Positions 15,616 through 23,876 of a DNA stretch of 64,000 nucleotides are shown piece after piece. The first letter of the stretch is position 1. Every line of letters starts with the position of its first letter. Under the pieces are notes generated by a model. It saw nothing but the letters and a program-made list of their open reading frames with translations. It made no database searches and was not told where the DNA came from. The DNA comes from Nocardiopsis suaedae (lineage in GTDB: Bacteria; Actinomycetota; Actinomycetes; Streptosporangiales; Streptosporangiaceae). A program made the position numbers and the translations under genes. Where the stretch lies: contig NZ_JAQFWP010000006.1 in assembly GCF_027706745.1 (NCBI RefSeq), positions 62,001-126,000 on the forward strand, read 5' to 3'.

Positions 15616-16464
15616 ATGAGCACGCCGCGAGGCCAGACCCGGCCCTACGCCGGGAGGACGGCGCCCATGGACCCGCCCCCGCGCGACGAGATGCGCGGAT
15701 ACGAGGGGCGCGGCCTGCTGGAGGGCAAGCGCGCGCTGGTCACCGGGGGCGACTCGGGCATCGGGCGCGCCGTCTCGGCGGCCTTCGCCAAGGAGGGGGC
15801 CGACGTCGCCGTCGCCTACCTGGACGAGCACGACGACGCCCGGCACACCGCCGGGCTCGTGGAGGAGGCCGGGCGCACCTGCGTCCTGCTGCCGGGCGAC
15901 CTCGGCGGCGAGCACCACTGCGAGGACGTGGTCCTGCGCACCGTGGAGGAGCTGGGCGGCCTGGACGTCGCCGTGCCCCACCACGCCACCCAGACCCCGG
16001 TGGAGGACGTCGCCGACCTGACCACCGAGCAGCTCACCCGGACCTTCCAGGTCAACGTCTTCAGCGTGTTCTGAGTGCTGCGCGCGGCCGCGCGCCACCT
16101 GCCCGGCGGCGGCGCCGTGGTCATCACCGGGTCGGTCAACGGCCTGCGCGGCAACGCCTCGCTCATCGACTACTCCGCCTCCAAGGCGGCGGTGATGAAC
16201 CTGTCGGCCTGCCTGGCCCGGCACTACACCGGCCGGGGCATCCGGGTGAACCGCGTGGCGCCGGGGCCGGTGTGGACGCCGCTCATCCCGGCCACCCTGC
16301 CGGAGGAGGCCGTGGAGGGCTTCGGCGGGCAGGCCCCCATGGGGCGCCCCGCCGACCCCGACGAGATCGCGCCCTCCTACGTGTTCTTCGCCTCCGGCCG
16401 CCTGTCCTCCTCCTACACCGGCGAGACCCTGGCCCCCACGGGCGGGGAGGTCCAGGCCTGCTGA
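15616..16464 (+). pseudogene. Short-chain dehydrogenase interrupted by an in-frame TGA
   Basis: One continuous reading frame from ATG 15616 to TGA 16462-16464 would give a 282-codon SDR of the type with an N-terminal extension. It has the cofactor motif VTGGDSGIGRAV, and after the interruption VITGSVNG, the catalytic YSASKAAV and VAPGPVWTPL. The only defect is TGA at 16072-16074 (codon 153) in VNVFSVF-stop-VLRAA. Homologues normally carry Trp at this position (FSYFWV), so TGG to TGA is the simplest explanation. Frame, GC3 and both halves are otherwise intact, so the event is recent, a sequencing error, or read-through. GTG directly after the stop could also restart translation. Confidence 0.8.
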
Positions 16465-16473
16465 CCCGGAACG

Positions 16474-16499
16474 GTTTGCGCCCCGAGCGGGGCGGGTAA
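16474..16499 (+). promoter_or_regulatory. SigB-type promoter for the DUF3040 gene
   Basis: GTTT at 16474-16477, 16-nt spacer, GGGTAA at 16494-16499. The spacer contains a hairpin CGCCCC / GGGGCG that may also terminate the preceding gene. The start codon is 71 nt downstream. Confidence 0.7.
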
Positions 16500-16569
16500 C
16501 CGTGGTCCACCGGGGGCCTGCGGCACACGGCGCCGGACCCCGGGCGAACGGGAACACCGGGAGGGCGCC

Positions 16570-16803
16570 ATGGGCTCCGGCGGGGACGAGAGCGAGCTGT
16601 GGGCCCTGGAGAAGCGGCTGCGCGCCGAGGACCCCTCCTACGCCGAACGGTTCGACGCCCGCGCCCGCCGCCTCGCCGGGCGGCGGGACCCGGCGCCCCG
16701 CCGGGAACCGGTTCCGCGCATCGCGGTCGTCATGATCTGCGCGGCCTTCGCGTTCGCGCTGCTCATGCTCGTGCTCATGCCGCTGATGGTCCTGGCGGGG
16801 TGA
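16570..16803 (+). CDS. DUF3040 small membrane protein
   Basis: A 77-residue protein. The soluble N-terminus ELWALEKRLRAEDPSYAERF is the DUF3040 signature and one transmembrane helix follows (about residues 50-76, IAVVMICAAFAFALLM to LMVLAG). Function unknown in all actinobacteria. The ATG at 16570 has GGGAGG upstream. It lies downstream of a SigB-type promoter and is the last plus-strand gene of the stress cluster. Confidence 0.88.
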   Translation: MGSGGDESELWALEKRLRAEDPSYAERFDARARRLAGRRDPAPRREPVPRIAVVMICAAFAFALLMLVLMPLMVLAG

Positions 16804-16836
16804 GCACGGCCCGCCGGGAGCACACCGCCGGGCGCC

Positions 16837-17307
16837 TCACGAGGCCACGTACACCGCCCGCCCCTGCGCCCTGCCCTCCAGGGCCGCCTTCAGGCGCGGG
16901 GCGATCGCCGGGTGCATCCGCGCGAGCGCGGCGTCCGGGTCGAGGAAGGCGTAGTCGTCGAGCTCCTCGACCTGCAGGGTGATGGGCGTGTCCGCGGGCA
17001 CCTCGCCGCAGTCGAAGACGAACGTGCAGAAGGGGCGCGGCCGCTCCCCGCGGGGCGCGCTCCACTGCACCGCCAGCAGGAGGCCGGGGTCCACCTTCAG
17101 CCCCACCTCCTCGGCGACCTCGCGCTCGCAGGCCACGTGCGGGGGCTCGTCCTGCTCGACGACTCCGCCGGGCAGGGTCCAGTGCTCGCGGTAGTTGGGG
17201 TCGACCAGCAGCACCCGCCCCTCGGGGTCGGTGATCAGCCCGGACGAGGCGAGGTAGGAGGTCGCGAGGGAGGCGAACCACTGCTCTGGCGGAAGCTGGA
17301 GTGACAT
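16837..17307 (-). CDS. NUDIX hydrolase
   Basis: A 156-residue NUDIX protein. The box runs from [18 protein letters not shown] to AEEVGL (G-x5-E-x7-REVxEExGL), preceded by [15 protein letters not shown]. The start at ATG 17307 ([13 protein letters not shown]) is preferred over the longer frame because GC-rich upstream sequence is shared with the kinase leader. Substrate cannot be told; the size and context suggest a general nucleoside-diphosphate-derivative pyrophosphatase. The gene is divergent from the kinase gene at 17488. Confidence 0.88.
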   Translation of the reverse strand: MSLQLPPEQWFASLATSYLASSGLITDPEGRVLLVDPNYREHWTLPGGVVEQDEPPHVACEREVAEEVGLKVDPGLLLAVQWSAPRGERPRPFCTFVFDCGEVPADTPITLQVEELDDYAFLDPDAALARMHPAIAPRLKAALEGRAQGRAVYVAS

Positions 17308-17487
17308 GTGCCCAAGGCTAGACGCGCGGGGTGCGCGCGGTGGGCCGGGGTCCGCCGGAAGGCGGCGCACGCGCGCGGGGTCGGCCGGTGCTCCCAGCGC
17401 CTAGACTGGGCGTCTTCCAAGAGTCACGGAACGGTGTCGCCCGCGGCGGCGGCACCGGCGCAGCGGCGAGCGACGGAGGTTGGAAAC

Positions 17488-19371
17488 GTGGGCCCACTGG
17501 AGCACGGCGACCCGGACCGCATCGGGCGCTACCGCCTCATCGGGCGCCTGGGCGCGGGAGGCATGGGCCAGGTCTACTTCGGGCGCTCCTCCGGGGGCCG
17601 GGCCGTGGCCGTCAAGCGGATCCACCCGCACCTGGCCGCCGACCCCTCCTTCCGTGAGCGCTTCGCCCGCGAGGTCACCGCCGCCCGCCAGGTCAGCGGC
17701 GCCTTCACCGCCCCGGTGATCGACGCCGACCCCGAGGGGGAGGTGCCCTGGCTGGTGACCTCCTACGTCCCGTCGCTGCCGCTGGACGAGGGCGTGCGGG
17801 CGCACGGCCCGCTGCCCGAGGCCTCGCTGCGGGTGCTGGCCACCGGGCTGGCCGAGGCGCTGGCCGAGATCCACCGGGTGGGGCTGATCCACCGCGACCT
17901 CAAGCCCGGAAACGTGCTGCTGGCCGAGGACGGGCCGCGGGTGATCGACTTCGGCATCGCGCGCGCCGCCGAGGGCGCCGCCGCCACCCAGTCGATCATC
18001 GGCACCCCCGGGTTCATGTCGCCCGAGCAGGTGCAGGGCGAGCACATGACCCCGGCCAGCGACCTGTTCGCCTACGGCGCGGTGCTGGTCTATGCCGCCT
18101 CGGGTACCGGCCCCTTCGGCGAGGGCGCCATGCCCACCATGGTGATGCGCATCATCCAGGAGCGGCCCGACATCGCCGCCGTCCCGCCGTCGCTGCAGCG
18201 GGTGGTCGCCGCCTGCCTGGAGAAGGACCCGCGCAACCGCCCCGGGACCGGCCGGCTGCTGGACCACCTGGGCGACGTTCCCGCCGGGGGCTCCTGGCTG
18301 CCGCCCTCCTTCCAGCAGGGCGTGCGCGAGCAGGTGGACAAGGTGAACGCGGCGCTGGGCGCGGCGCCGGACACCGTCTCGGGGGCCACCTCCCCGGGGG
18401 CGGGGCAGACCGGCGCCGACGGCCGGACCTCGGTCATGGGGGCCGCCGCCGCGGGGGCCGAGGCAGGGGCGCTCGGCGGGGCCGCCGCCGGGTACGCGGC
18501 GGCCGACGGCGCGACCGCCCGGTACGAGCCGGACGGGGGCGCGGACGCCACCGCCCGCTTCCCGCAGGGCACGCAGGGGACGCAGGGGCAGCAGGCGGGG
18601 GCCTACGGGGCCGACCCGGCCACGGCGCAGTACCCGGCCGCCCCGGAGAGGACCGCCCAGTTCGGTCAGACCGCGGGTTACCGGCAGACCGCGCAGTACG
18701 GGCAGGTGCCCGGCACCCAGCCGCCGCCGTACCACCCCGAGGGGCCCGGGGCGGCCGCGGCCGTGCCGCCCACCGCGCAGCACGGCGGCGACGCCTACGG
18801 CGACCTGTACCGGGACTCGGCCGCCGGGCGGCAGCGCGAGGCGCAGCGCGCGCAGCAGGCCCAGCAGATGCAGGAGGAGCGCCGCAGGCAGGAGCAGCAG
18901 CGCCAGGAGGAGCAGCGCCGCCGCCAGGAGGCCGAGCGGGCCCACCAGGAACGGGTGCGCGCCGAGGAGCGCGCCGCCCGGCGCGCCCAGGACCAGGCGC
19001 GCAAGGCCTCCCAGCCCGGCCTGTGGAGCTTCATCAAGCTGGTGCCGCTGCTGATCATCCCGATCCTGCAGATCCCGCTGGGGTGGGGCGCCGCGCACGC
19101 CTGGCAGTGGATCACCTCCACCGACGTCTGGTCGGGGCAGCCGTGGTACTACCAGGGCATGTGGGGCGAGTCCCTGCTCAGCGGGTTCAACTACGACGGG
19201 TTCGTGCTGGCGATGCAGCTCGGCTACTTCCTGCTGAACAACGTGGTGTCGCTGGAGTACCTGGTGCGGTCGCTGCGCAGCGGCTTCGTGGCGGGCATCC
19301 TGCTGTCGGCGGTGGCGCTGGTGGCGACCAACGTGGCGCTGGCCTCCTTCGGGTTCTTCGGCGCGTTCTGA
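17488..19371 (+). CDS. Membrane Ser/Thr protein kinase (PknB-like)
   Basis: A 627-residue kinase. The kinase domain covers about 12-275: Gly loop LGAGGMGQVY, Lys43 in AVAVKRI, catalytic HRDLKPGN (D137), DFG at 154-156, then GTPGFMSPEQ. A long Ala/Gly/Gln-rich linker with repeated TAQYG-like units follows, then a Gln/Arg/Glu-rich coiled coil (about 450-505). The C-terminus has three membrane segments (about 514-540, 572-590, 600-627) rather than PASTA repeats. The GTG at 17488 has GGAGG 8 nt upstream. The multi-helix C-terminus resembles streptomycete kinases that sense at the membrane; substrates are unknown. Confidence 0.93.
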   Translation: MGPLEHGDPDRIGRYRLIGRLGAGGMGQVYFGRSSGGRAVAVKRIHPHLAADPSFRERFAREVTAARQVSGAFTAPVIDADPEGEVPWLVTSYVPSLPLDEGVRAHGPLPEASLRVLATGLAEALAEIHRVGLIHRDLKPGNVLLAEDGPRVIDFGIARAAEGAAATQSIIGTPGFMSPEQVQGEHMTPASDLFAYGAVLVYAASGTGPFGEGAMPTMVMRIIQERPDIAAVPPSLQRVVAACLEKDPRNRPGTGRLLDHLGDVPAGGSWLPPSFQQGVREQVDKVNAALGAAPDTVSGATSPGAGQTGADGRTSVMGAAAAGAEAGALGGAAAGYAAADGATARYEPDGGADATARFPQGTQGTQGQQAGAYGADPATAQYPAAPERTAQFGQTAGYRQTAQYGQVPGTQPPPYHPEGPGAAAAVPPTAQHGGDAYGDLYRDSAAGRQREAQRAQQAQQMQEERRRQEQQRQEEQRRRQEAERAHQERVRAEERAARRAQDQARKASQPGLWSFIKLVPLLIIPILQIPLGWGAAHAWQWITSTDVWSGQPWYYQGMWGESLLSGFNYDGFVLAMQLGYFLLNNVVSLEYLVRSLRSGFVAGILLSAVALVATNVALASFGFFGAF

Positions 19372-19428
19372 CCGGGGCTGCCCGGGGCTACCCCGCCGGT
19401 GCGCGGTACAGCGCGGCGGTGACGGCAC

Positions 19429-19455
19429 AGGGCGGGGAGCGGCGCTCCCCGCCCT
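19429..19455. terminator. Hairpin between convergent kinase and WYL genes
   Basis: Perfect 12-bp stem AGGGCGGGGAGC / GCTCCCCGCCCT with loop GGC, between the kinase stop (19371) and the end of the WYL gene (19552). Confidence 0.75.
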
Positions 19456-19551
19456 CCGTGCGGCGTTCCCGGTCCGTTCCGGGCATGGGAGGGCGGCGCG
19501 CAGCCGGGGTGGCGAGACCTCCGCCTCGGCGGTGACCGACCCGGGGCAGGA

Positions 19552-20550
19552 TCAGTCCCCGCAGCCGCCGCGGTACAGCGCGGCCGCCTCCTCCAGGTGG
19601 CGGGCCATGGCGCGCCGCAGCTCCGGGGGGTCGAGGACCTCGATGTGGGGGCCGAAGCGGGAGAACTCGTGCACCGCGACGGGCACCGACTCGGTGGTCA
19701 GACGGGCCTCCCGGCGGCCGTCGGCGCGGACCGGCCCGTACTCGGCCTGGGCGGCGGTGCGGGGCGAGCACAGCACCGGCACCAGCTCGGCGCCCTGGTC
19801 GGTGAGCAGCACGCGCGTGTGCAGGGTGAACCGGGAGCTCTCGAACTCCTCGGCCCAGGCGCGCCAGGCGGCGGGCAGGTCGAACCCCTCGGGGCGGGTG
19901 AAGGGGCGCCCGGTGTCCTCCAGCGCGCCGATGCGCTCGACCCGGTAGGTGCGCGGGGGTTTCTCCGCTCCGCCGGGCTCCGGGGCCGGGCGGGCCACGA
20001 CGTACCAAGTGTCGCCCTTGAGCACCAGCCCCAGCGGGTCCAGGGCACGCTCGACGCGGGTGTCGTCGAAGCGCCGGTAGGACACCCGCACGGTGCGCGA
20101 CTCCCAGACCGCCTCGGCCAGCGGCGCCAGGAACGGGGTCGCGGCGGGGCGGCGCCACCAGGCGGTGGTGTCCAGGTGGAACCGCGCGGCCACCCGCTCG
20201 GCGCGCTCGCGCAGCGTGTCGGGCATGGCCGCGCTCAGTTTGAGCCGGGCCAGCGCCAGGTCCGAGCCGAGCCCCAGATCGCCCGCGGGGCCGGGCATGC
20301 CGGTGAAGGCCAGGGAGTGCGCCTGGCCCTCGGTGAGCCCGGTCAGGCGGGTGCGGTAGCCCTCCATCAGGCGGTAGCCGCCTCCCGTGCCGCGCTCGGC
20401 GTAGATGGGCACGCCGGCGGCGCTGAGGGACTCGGCGTCCCGGTAGACGGTGCGCTCGGAGCACTCCAGCTCCTCGGCGAGCTCGGCGGCGGTCATCCGG
20501 CCGCGGTTCTGCAGCAGCAGGAGCAGGGAGAGCAGGCGGTCGGCGCGCAT
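19552..20550 (-). CDS. WYL-domain transcriptional regulator (YafY/PafBC type)
   Basis: A 332-residue regulator. The N-terminal winged HTH is at 1-60 (RMTAAELAEELECSERTVYR, SLSAAGVPIYAERGTGGGYR). The WYL domain is at about 150-215, with RVSYRRFDDT and DPLGLVLKGDTWYVVARP. A C-terminal WCX extension follows. WYL proteins respond to nucleic acid or small-molecule ligands, often in DNA-damage or toxin control. ATG at 20550. A perfect 19-bp inverted repeat lies 23-41 nt upstream, a likely autoregulatory operator. It sits directly downstream of the GNAT gene on the same strand. Confidence 0.9.
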   Translation of the reverse strand: MRADRLLSLLLLLQNRGRMTAAELAEELECSERTVYRDAESLSAAGVPIYAERGTGGGYRLMEGYRTRLTGLTEGQAHSLAFTGMPGPAGDLGLGSDLALARLKLSAAMPDTLRERAERVAARFHLDTTAWWRRPAATPFLAPLAEAVWESRTVRVSYRRFDDTRVERALDPLGLVLKGDTWYVVARPAPEPGGAEKPPRTYRVERIGALEDTGRPFTRPEGFDLPAAWRAWAEEFESSRFTLHTRVLLTDQGAELVPVLCSPRTAAQAEYGPVRADGRREARLTTESVPVAVHEFSRFGPHIEVLDPPELRRAMARHLEEAAALYRGGCGD

Positions 20551-20572
20551 GGGACCAGTATGGGGCCCGGTT

Positions 20573-20591
20573 CCTGACAGGTGCTGTCAGG
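20573..20591. promoter_or_regulatory. Perfect inverted repeat, candidate WYL operator
   Basis: CCTGACAG GTG CTGTCAGG at 20573-20591 spans the last codons of the GNAT gene and lies 23 nt before the WYL start. A TGACA-n-TGTCA layout is common for YafY-type operators; binding by this protein is inference. Confidence 0.6.
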
Positions 20592-21171
20592 CTTCAGGGG
20601 CCGACCGCCTCGGCCGCTCGGCCTCCACCCGGTCCCGGTCCTCGCGGGTGAGGGCGTACTCGACCTCGCCGTGCTCGGAGCCGGGGATGGGCGGGGCGTC
20701 GAGGGCGAAGGTGCGCACCGGCCGCATGCCGACCTTCTCCATGACCCGGCGGGAGCCGGTGTTCACGGCCATGGTCCGGGCGAACACGCGGCGCACGGAC
20801 GGGTCGGCGAACGCGGCACTGAGCAGGGCGCGCGAGCCCTCGGTGGCCAGGCCCCGGCCCCAGTGGGCGCGGGCGAGCCGGTAGCCCAGCTCGGGTTCGG
20901 CGGGGGCGCCGCCGCGCGGGTGGCGCAGGTGGAACCAGCCGAGGAAGGCGCCGTCGGTGTCCTGGGCGATCCAGTACCCGCGGTCCGGGGAGGAGCGGTA
21001 CCACTCCTGGTAGCGGCGGATGTTGCGGTCGATCTCCTCGGGGGTGGAGGGGCGCCCGCCGGTGAGGAAGCGCATCACCTCGGGGTCGGAGTCGAGCCCG
21101 AGGAGGAGCGGGGCGTCGTCGGGGGTGATCCGGCGCAGGGCCATCCGGTCGGTGGTCAGGAAGACCTGCAT
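20587..21171 (-). CDS. GNAT-family N-acetyltransferase (RimJ/RimL-like)
   Basis: A 194-residue GNAT protein. It opens LTTDRMALRRITPDDA, has the beta-strand region YWIAQDTDGAFLGWFHLR, and the acetyl-CoA pyrophosphate loop ARAHWGRGLATEGSRALL followed by NTGSRRVMEKVGM. This is the Acetyltransf_3 arrangement typical of RimJ/RimL or small-molecule acetyltransferases. The ATG at 21171 (GGAG 5 nt upstream) is preferred to the ATG at 21186, which has no RBS. Its 3' end overlaps the operator-like palindrome of the WYL gene 36 nt downstream; the pair may be co-regulated. Confidence 0.87.
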   Translation of the reverse strand: MQVFLTTDRMALRRITPDDAPLLLGLDSDPEVMRFLTGGRPSTPEEIDRNIRRYQEWYRSSPDRGYWIAQDTDGAFLGWFHLRHPRGGAPAEPELGYRLARAHWGRGLATEGSRALLSAAFADPSVRRVFARTMAVNTGSRRVMEKVGMRPVRTFALDAPPIPGSEHGEVEYALTREDRDRVEAERPRRSAPEA

Positions 21172-21297
21172 GTCCGCTCCGTCCATGAGGCGTCGACAGG
21201 GGCCGCTCGCGCGTGTCCGCGCGGTGCACGGTACAGGCGGCCGTCGCGCCGGGGCGAGCGGTTTTTCCGCCGTACGGGACCCGCCGTCGGTCGTGAT

Positions 21298-21472
21298 TTA
21301 GAGGTCGCGCGGATAGGCAGGCGGAGCCCGTGTCGATCTCGGGGAAGTCGGGGTAAAAACGGACACCATAAGCCCGACTTCCCCGAGATCAACGGCACAG
21401 GGGCAGAGATCGGCGCCGGGGGCGCGAGGCTCGGCCCCCTGCGGCACGCCCGCCTATCCGCGCGGGCTCTTA
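21298..21472. repeat. MITE-like element with imperfect 26-bp terminal inverted repeats
   Basis: Outer arms 21298-21323 and 21447-21472 share about 22 of 26 positions (core GCGCGGATAGGC, 21307-21318, versus its complement 21452-21463). Inside is a perfect 18-bp inverted repeat with arms GATCTCGGGGAAGTCGGG (21335-21352) and 21373-21390, around a 20-nt AT-rich loop. No target-site duplication is evident. It may be a non-autonomous transposon relic or a structured RNA. Confidence 0.6.
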
Positions 21473-21477
21473 GTTGT

Positions 21478-21535
21478 TGATCTCGGGAGAAACGACGCTA
21501 CAAGCGCGCTTGTAGCGTCGTTTCTCCCGAGATCA
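21478..21535. repeat. Perfect 58-bp palindrome
   Basis: Arms 21478-21506 and 21507-21535 are exactly complementary with no spacer. The left arm begins TGATCTCGGGAGAAACGAC. A single arm recurs near 7227, and its first 12 bp recur in the neighbouring element at 21335. It sits 95 bp before the NB-ARC gene; as DNA it can form a cruciform, as RNA a 29-bp hairpin. Confidence 0.8.
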
Positions 21536-21629
21536 TCGGGGATCCGGGCCCGGGCCCAGACCGAGGTTTCGGGTCGGAGTGTTAGCGTGACGAAAATACC
21601 CAAAGTAGCCTGATGATCACGGGTGGGCG

Positions 21630-23876
21630 ATGACCTCACGCGAAGCGGGCACACCGGACACCCCGGGCAACGTGGCGGCGGGCGGCGGCCACGGCGTGGT
21701 GGTCCAGGCCGGAACCGTCCACGGCGGCATCCACCTGGGCGCCGTCCCCGGGCCCGCCCCCGCCGGTCCGCTCCGGGCGCCCCGCGCCCCCGCCCACATG
21801 GCCGACCGCCTCCGCGAGCTCGCCCTCCTGCGCCACGAGGCCCACGAGGCGCTGGCCTCCCGCAGGCCCCGCATCGTCGTCCTGACCGGAACCGGCGGCG
21901 TGGGCAAGACCGCCGTCGCCGCCCGCTTCCTGGACACCGACGGGGAGCGCTTCACGGACGGCCGCCTCACCGCCGACCTGGCCGCCTTCGCGCACACCGG
22001 GCCCGCCGACCCCGCCGCCGTCCTCGCCCACCTCCTGCGCGCCCTGGGCGTGCGCCCCGAGGAGGTGCCCGCCGACCTTCCCGGGCGCGCCCGGCTCTTC
22101 CAGGCCCGCACCGAGGGCCGAAGCCTGGCGCTGCTGCTCGACGACGCCGCGAGCGCCGCCCAGGCCGCCGCGCTCCTGCCCGGGGGCGGCGCCCACCTGA
22201 CCGTCGTCACCACCCGCCTGCACCCGGCCGCGCTGCTCGCCCGCGGGGCCCGCATCACCCGGGTGCGCCCGCTGCCCCGCGACCACGCCGCAGGGCTGCT
22301 GCGCGGGCTGGTGGGCGGGGGACTGGCCGGAACGCCCGGCGGCTCCACCGGCGGCCGAGCGGCGGCGCCGCTCGGCGGGCCCGAGGAGGCCGAGCGCCTG
22401 GCCGAGCTGTGCGGTCACCTGCCCCTGGCGCTGTGCGCGGTCGCCGGGCGCCTGGTGCTCCGGCCCGACCGGCCCGCCGCGCGCATGGTCGAGGAGCTCG
22501 AAGGCGAGCGGCGGCGCCTGTCGGCCCTGAGCGGTGACGAGGAGGTGTCCGTGCGCTCGGCCCTGGACGTGTCCTACGCCGGACTGGAGCCGTCGACGGC
22601 CCGCCTGTACCGGCTGCTGGGCCTGCACCCCGGACCGGACGCCTCCCCGGAGGCGGCGGCCCTGCTCACCGGCGCCGACCGGTACGCCGCCGAGGCCGGC
22701 GCCGAGCGGCTCGTCGCCGCGAGCCTGCTGCACGAGCACCACGGCCGCTTCGCCTTCCACGACCTGGTGCGCCTGCACGCCCGCGAACGCGCCGAAGCCG
22801 AGGAGCCCGAACACGAGCGGCGGGCGGCGATGGAGCGGCTGCTGCACGGGTACCTGCGCACCGCCGTCGCCGCCGACACCGCGCTCAACCCCGGCCGTTG
22901 GCACGTGGGACCGCTGTACGAGCGCGTCGGCGACCCGGCCGTCCCCGCCTTCCCCGACGCCGACGCGGCGCTGCACTGGCTGGACGAGGAGCTGCCCACC
23001 CTGGAGGAACTGGTGGTGTGGGCCGCCCGCGACGGCCACCCGGCCGAGGCGTGGCAGCTCTGCGAGGCGCTGTGGGACCTGTTCCTGAGGCGCCGCCACC
23101 ACGACTCCTGGTTCCGCACCCACGAGGCCGGGCTGGCCGCCGCCGAGGAGCTGGGCGATGCCGCCGCGCGCGGCCGCATGCACGGAGCCCTGGCCGCCGC
23201 CCACGTGAGCCTGCACCGGACCGACGAGGCCGAGCACCACCACCGGGAGGCGCTGCGCGCGTGGGAGGAGGCCGACCACGAACTGGGGCGGGCGTCGGCT
23301 CTGGAAGGACTCGGCGTCGTGGAACTGGTCCGCGGAGCGTCGCACCGGGCCGTACGCCACTTCGAAGGCGCACTCACCGTGCACACCGCCCTGGGCAGGG
23401 ACCGCGGCATCGCCCTGATGCGGCGGCGCCTGGGCGAGGCCCTGCGCGACGCCGGGCGGCCGGAAGAGGCCGTAGGCCACCTCACCTGGGCACTGGGCCA
23501 CTTCCGCGAGGCGGGCGACCGGTACCTGCAGACGCGCGCGCTGGTGGGGCTGGCCACGGTCCACCTCAAGACCGGGGACCTCGACGAGGCCGAGCGGGTG
23601 CTCGACGCGGCGCTCGGCGCGGCACAGGAGGCCCGGGCCGACATGGAGACGGCCCGGGTGCTCGCCCTCAGGGGCGGGCTGGAGGCCCTGCGCGGCCGAC
23701 GGGGACTGGCGGTGCGGCACCTGACCGAAGCACTGACCACCTATAGGCGGCTCGGGGCGGTGGAGTCCGAAGGGATCGAGCGCCGACTGGCCGAGCTCGG
23801 ACAGGAGGACGAGGGCGGGGAACGCTCCGGCCCAGGGGAGGAAGGGGAGGAACAGGGCGGAACGTCCACGGCGTGA
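21630..23876 (+). CDS. NB-ARC/TPR STAND protein
   Basis: A 748-residue signal-transducing ATPase. It opens with GHGVVVQAGTVHGGIHLG, a motif seen near the N-terminus of many actinobacterial STAND regulators. Then comes an NB-ARC domain with Walker A GTGGVGKTAVA (about 89-99), Walker B LALLLDDAA (about 167), VVTTR, and GLHPGPDASPEAAALL to FAFHDLVRLHARERA in the winged helix. The C-terminal half (about 480-740) is TPR repeats (LGDAAARGRMHGALAAAHVS, EALRAWEEADHELGRASAL and so on). There is no DNA-binding domain at either end, so it is not a SARP. It is probably a sensor or scaffold; its 3' end overlaps the convergent gene by 209 bp. Confidence 0.9.
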   Translation: MTSREAGTPDTPGNVAAGGGHGVVVQAGTVHGGIHLGAVPGPAPAGPLRAPRAPAHMADRLRELALLRHEAHEALASRRPRIVVLTGTGGVGKTAVAARFLDTDGERFTDGRLTADLAAFAHTGPADPAAVLAHLLRALGVRPEEVPADLPGRARLFQARTEGRSLALLLDDAASAAQAAALLPGGGAHLTVVTTRLHPAALLARGARITRVRPLPRDHAAGLLRGLVGGGLAGTPGGSTGGRAAAPLGGPEEAERLAELCGHLPLALCAVAGRLVLRPDRPAARMVEELEGERRRLSALSGDEEVSVRSALDVSYAGLEPSTARLYRLLGLHPGPDASPEAAALLTGADRYAAEAGAERLVAASLLHEHHGRFAFHDLVRLHARERAEAEEPEHERRAAMERLLHGYLRTAVAADTALNPGRWHVGPLYERVGDPAVPAFPDADAALHWLDEELPTLEELVVWAARDGHPAEAWQLCEALWDLFLRRRHHDSWFRTHEAGLAAAEELGDAAARGRMHGALAAAHVSLHRTDEAEHHHREALRAWEEADHELGRASALEGLGVVELVRGASHRAVRHFEGALTVHTALGRDRGIALMRRRLGEALRDAGRPEEAVGHLTWALGHFREAGDRYLQTRALVGLATVHLKTGDLDEAERVLDAALGAAQEARADMETARVLALRGGLEALRGRRGLAVRHLTEALTTYRRLGAVESEGIERRLAELGQEDEGGERSGPGEEGEEQGGTSTA

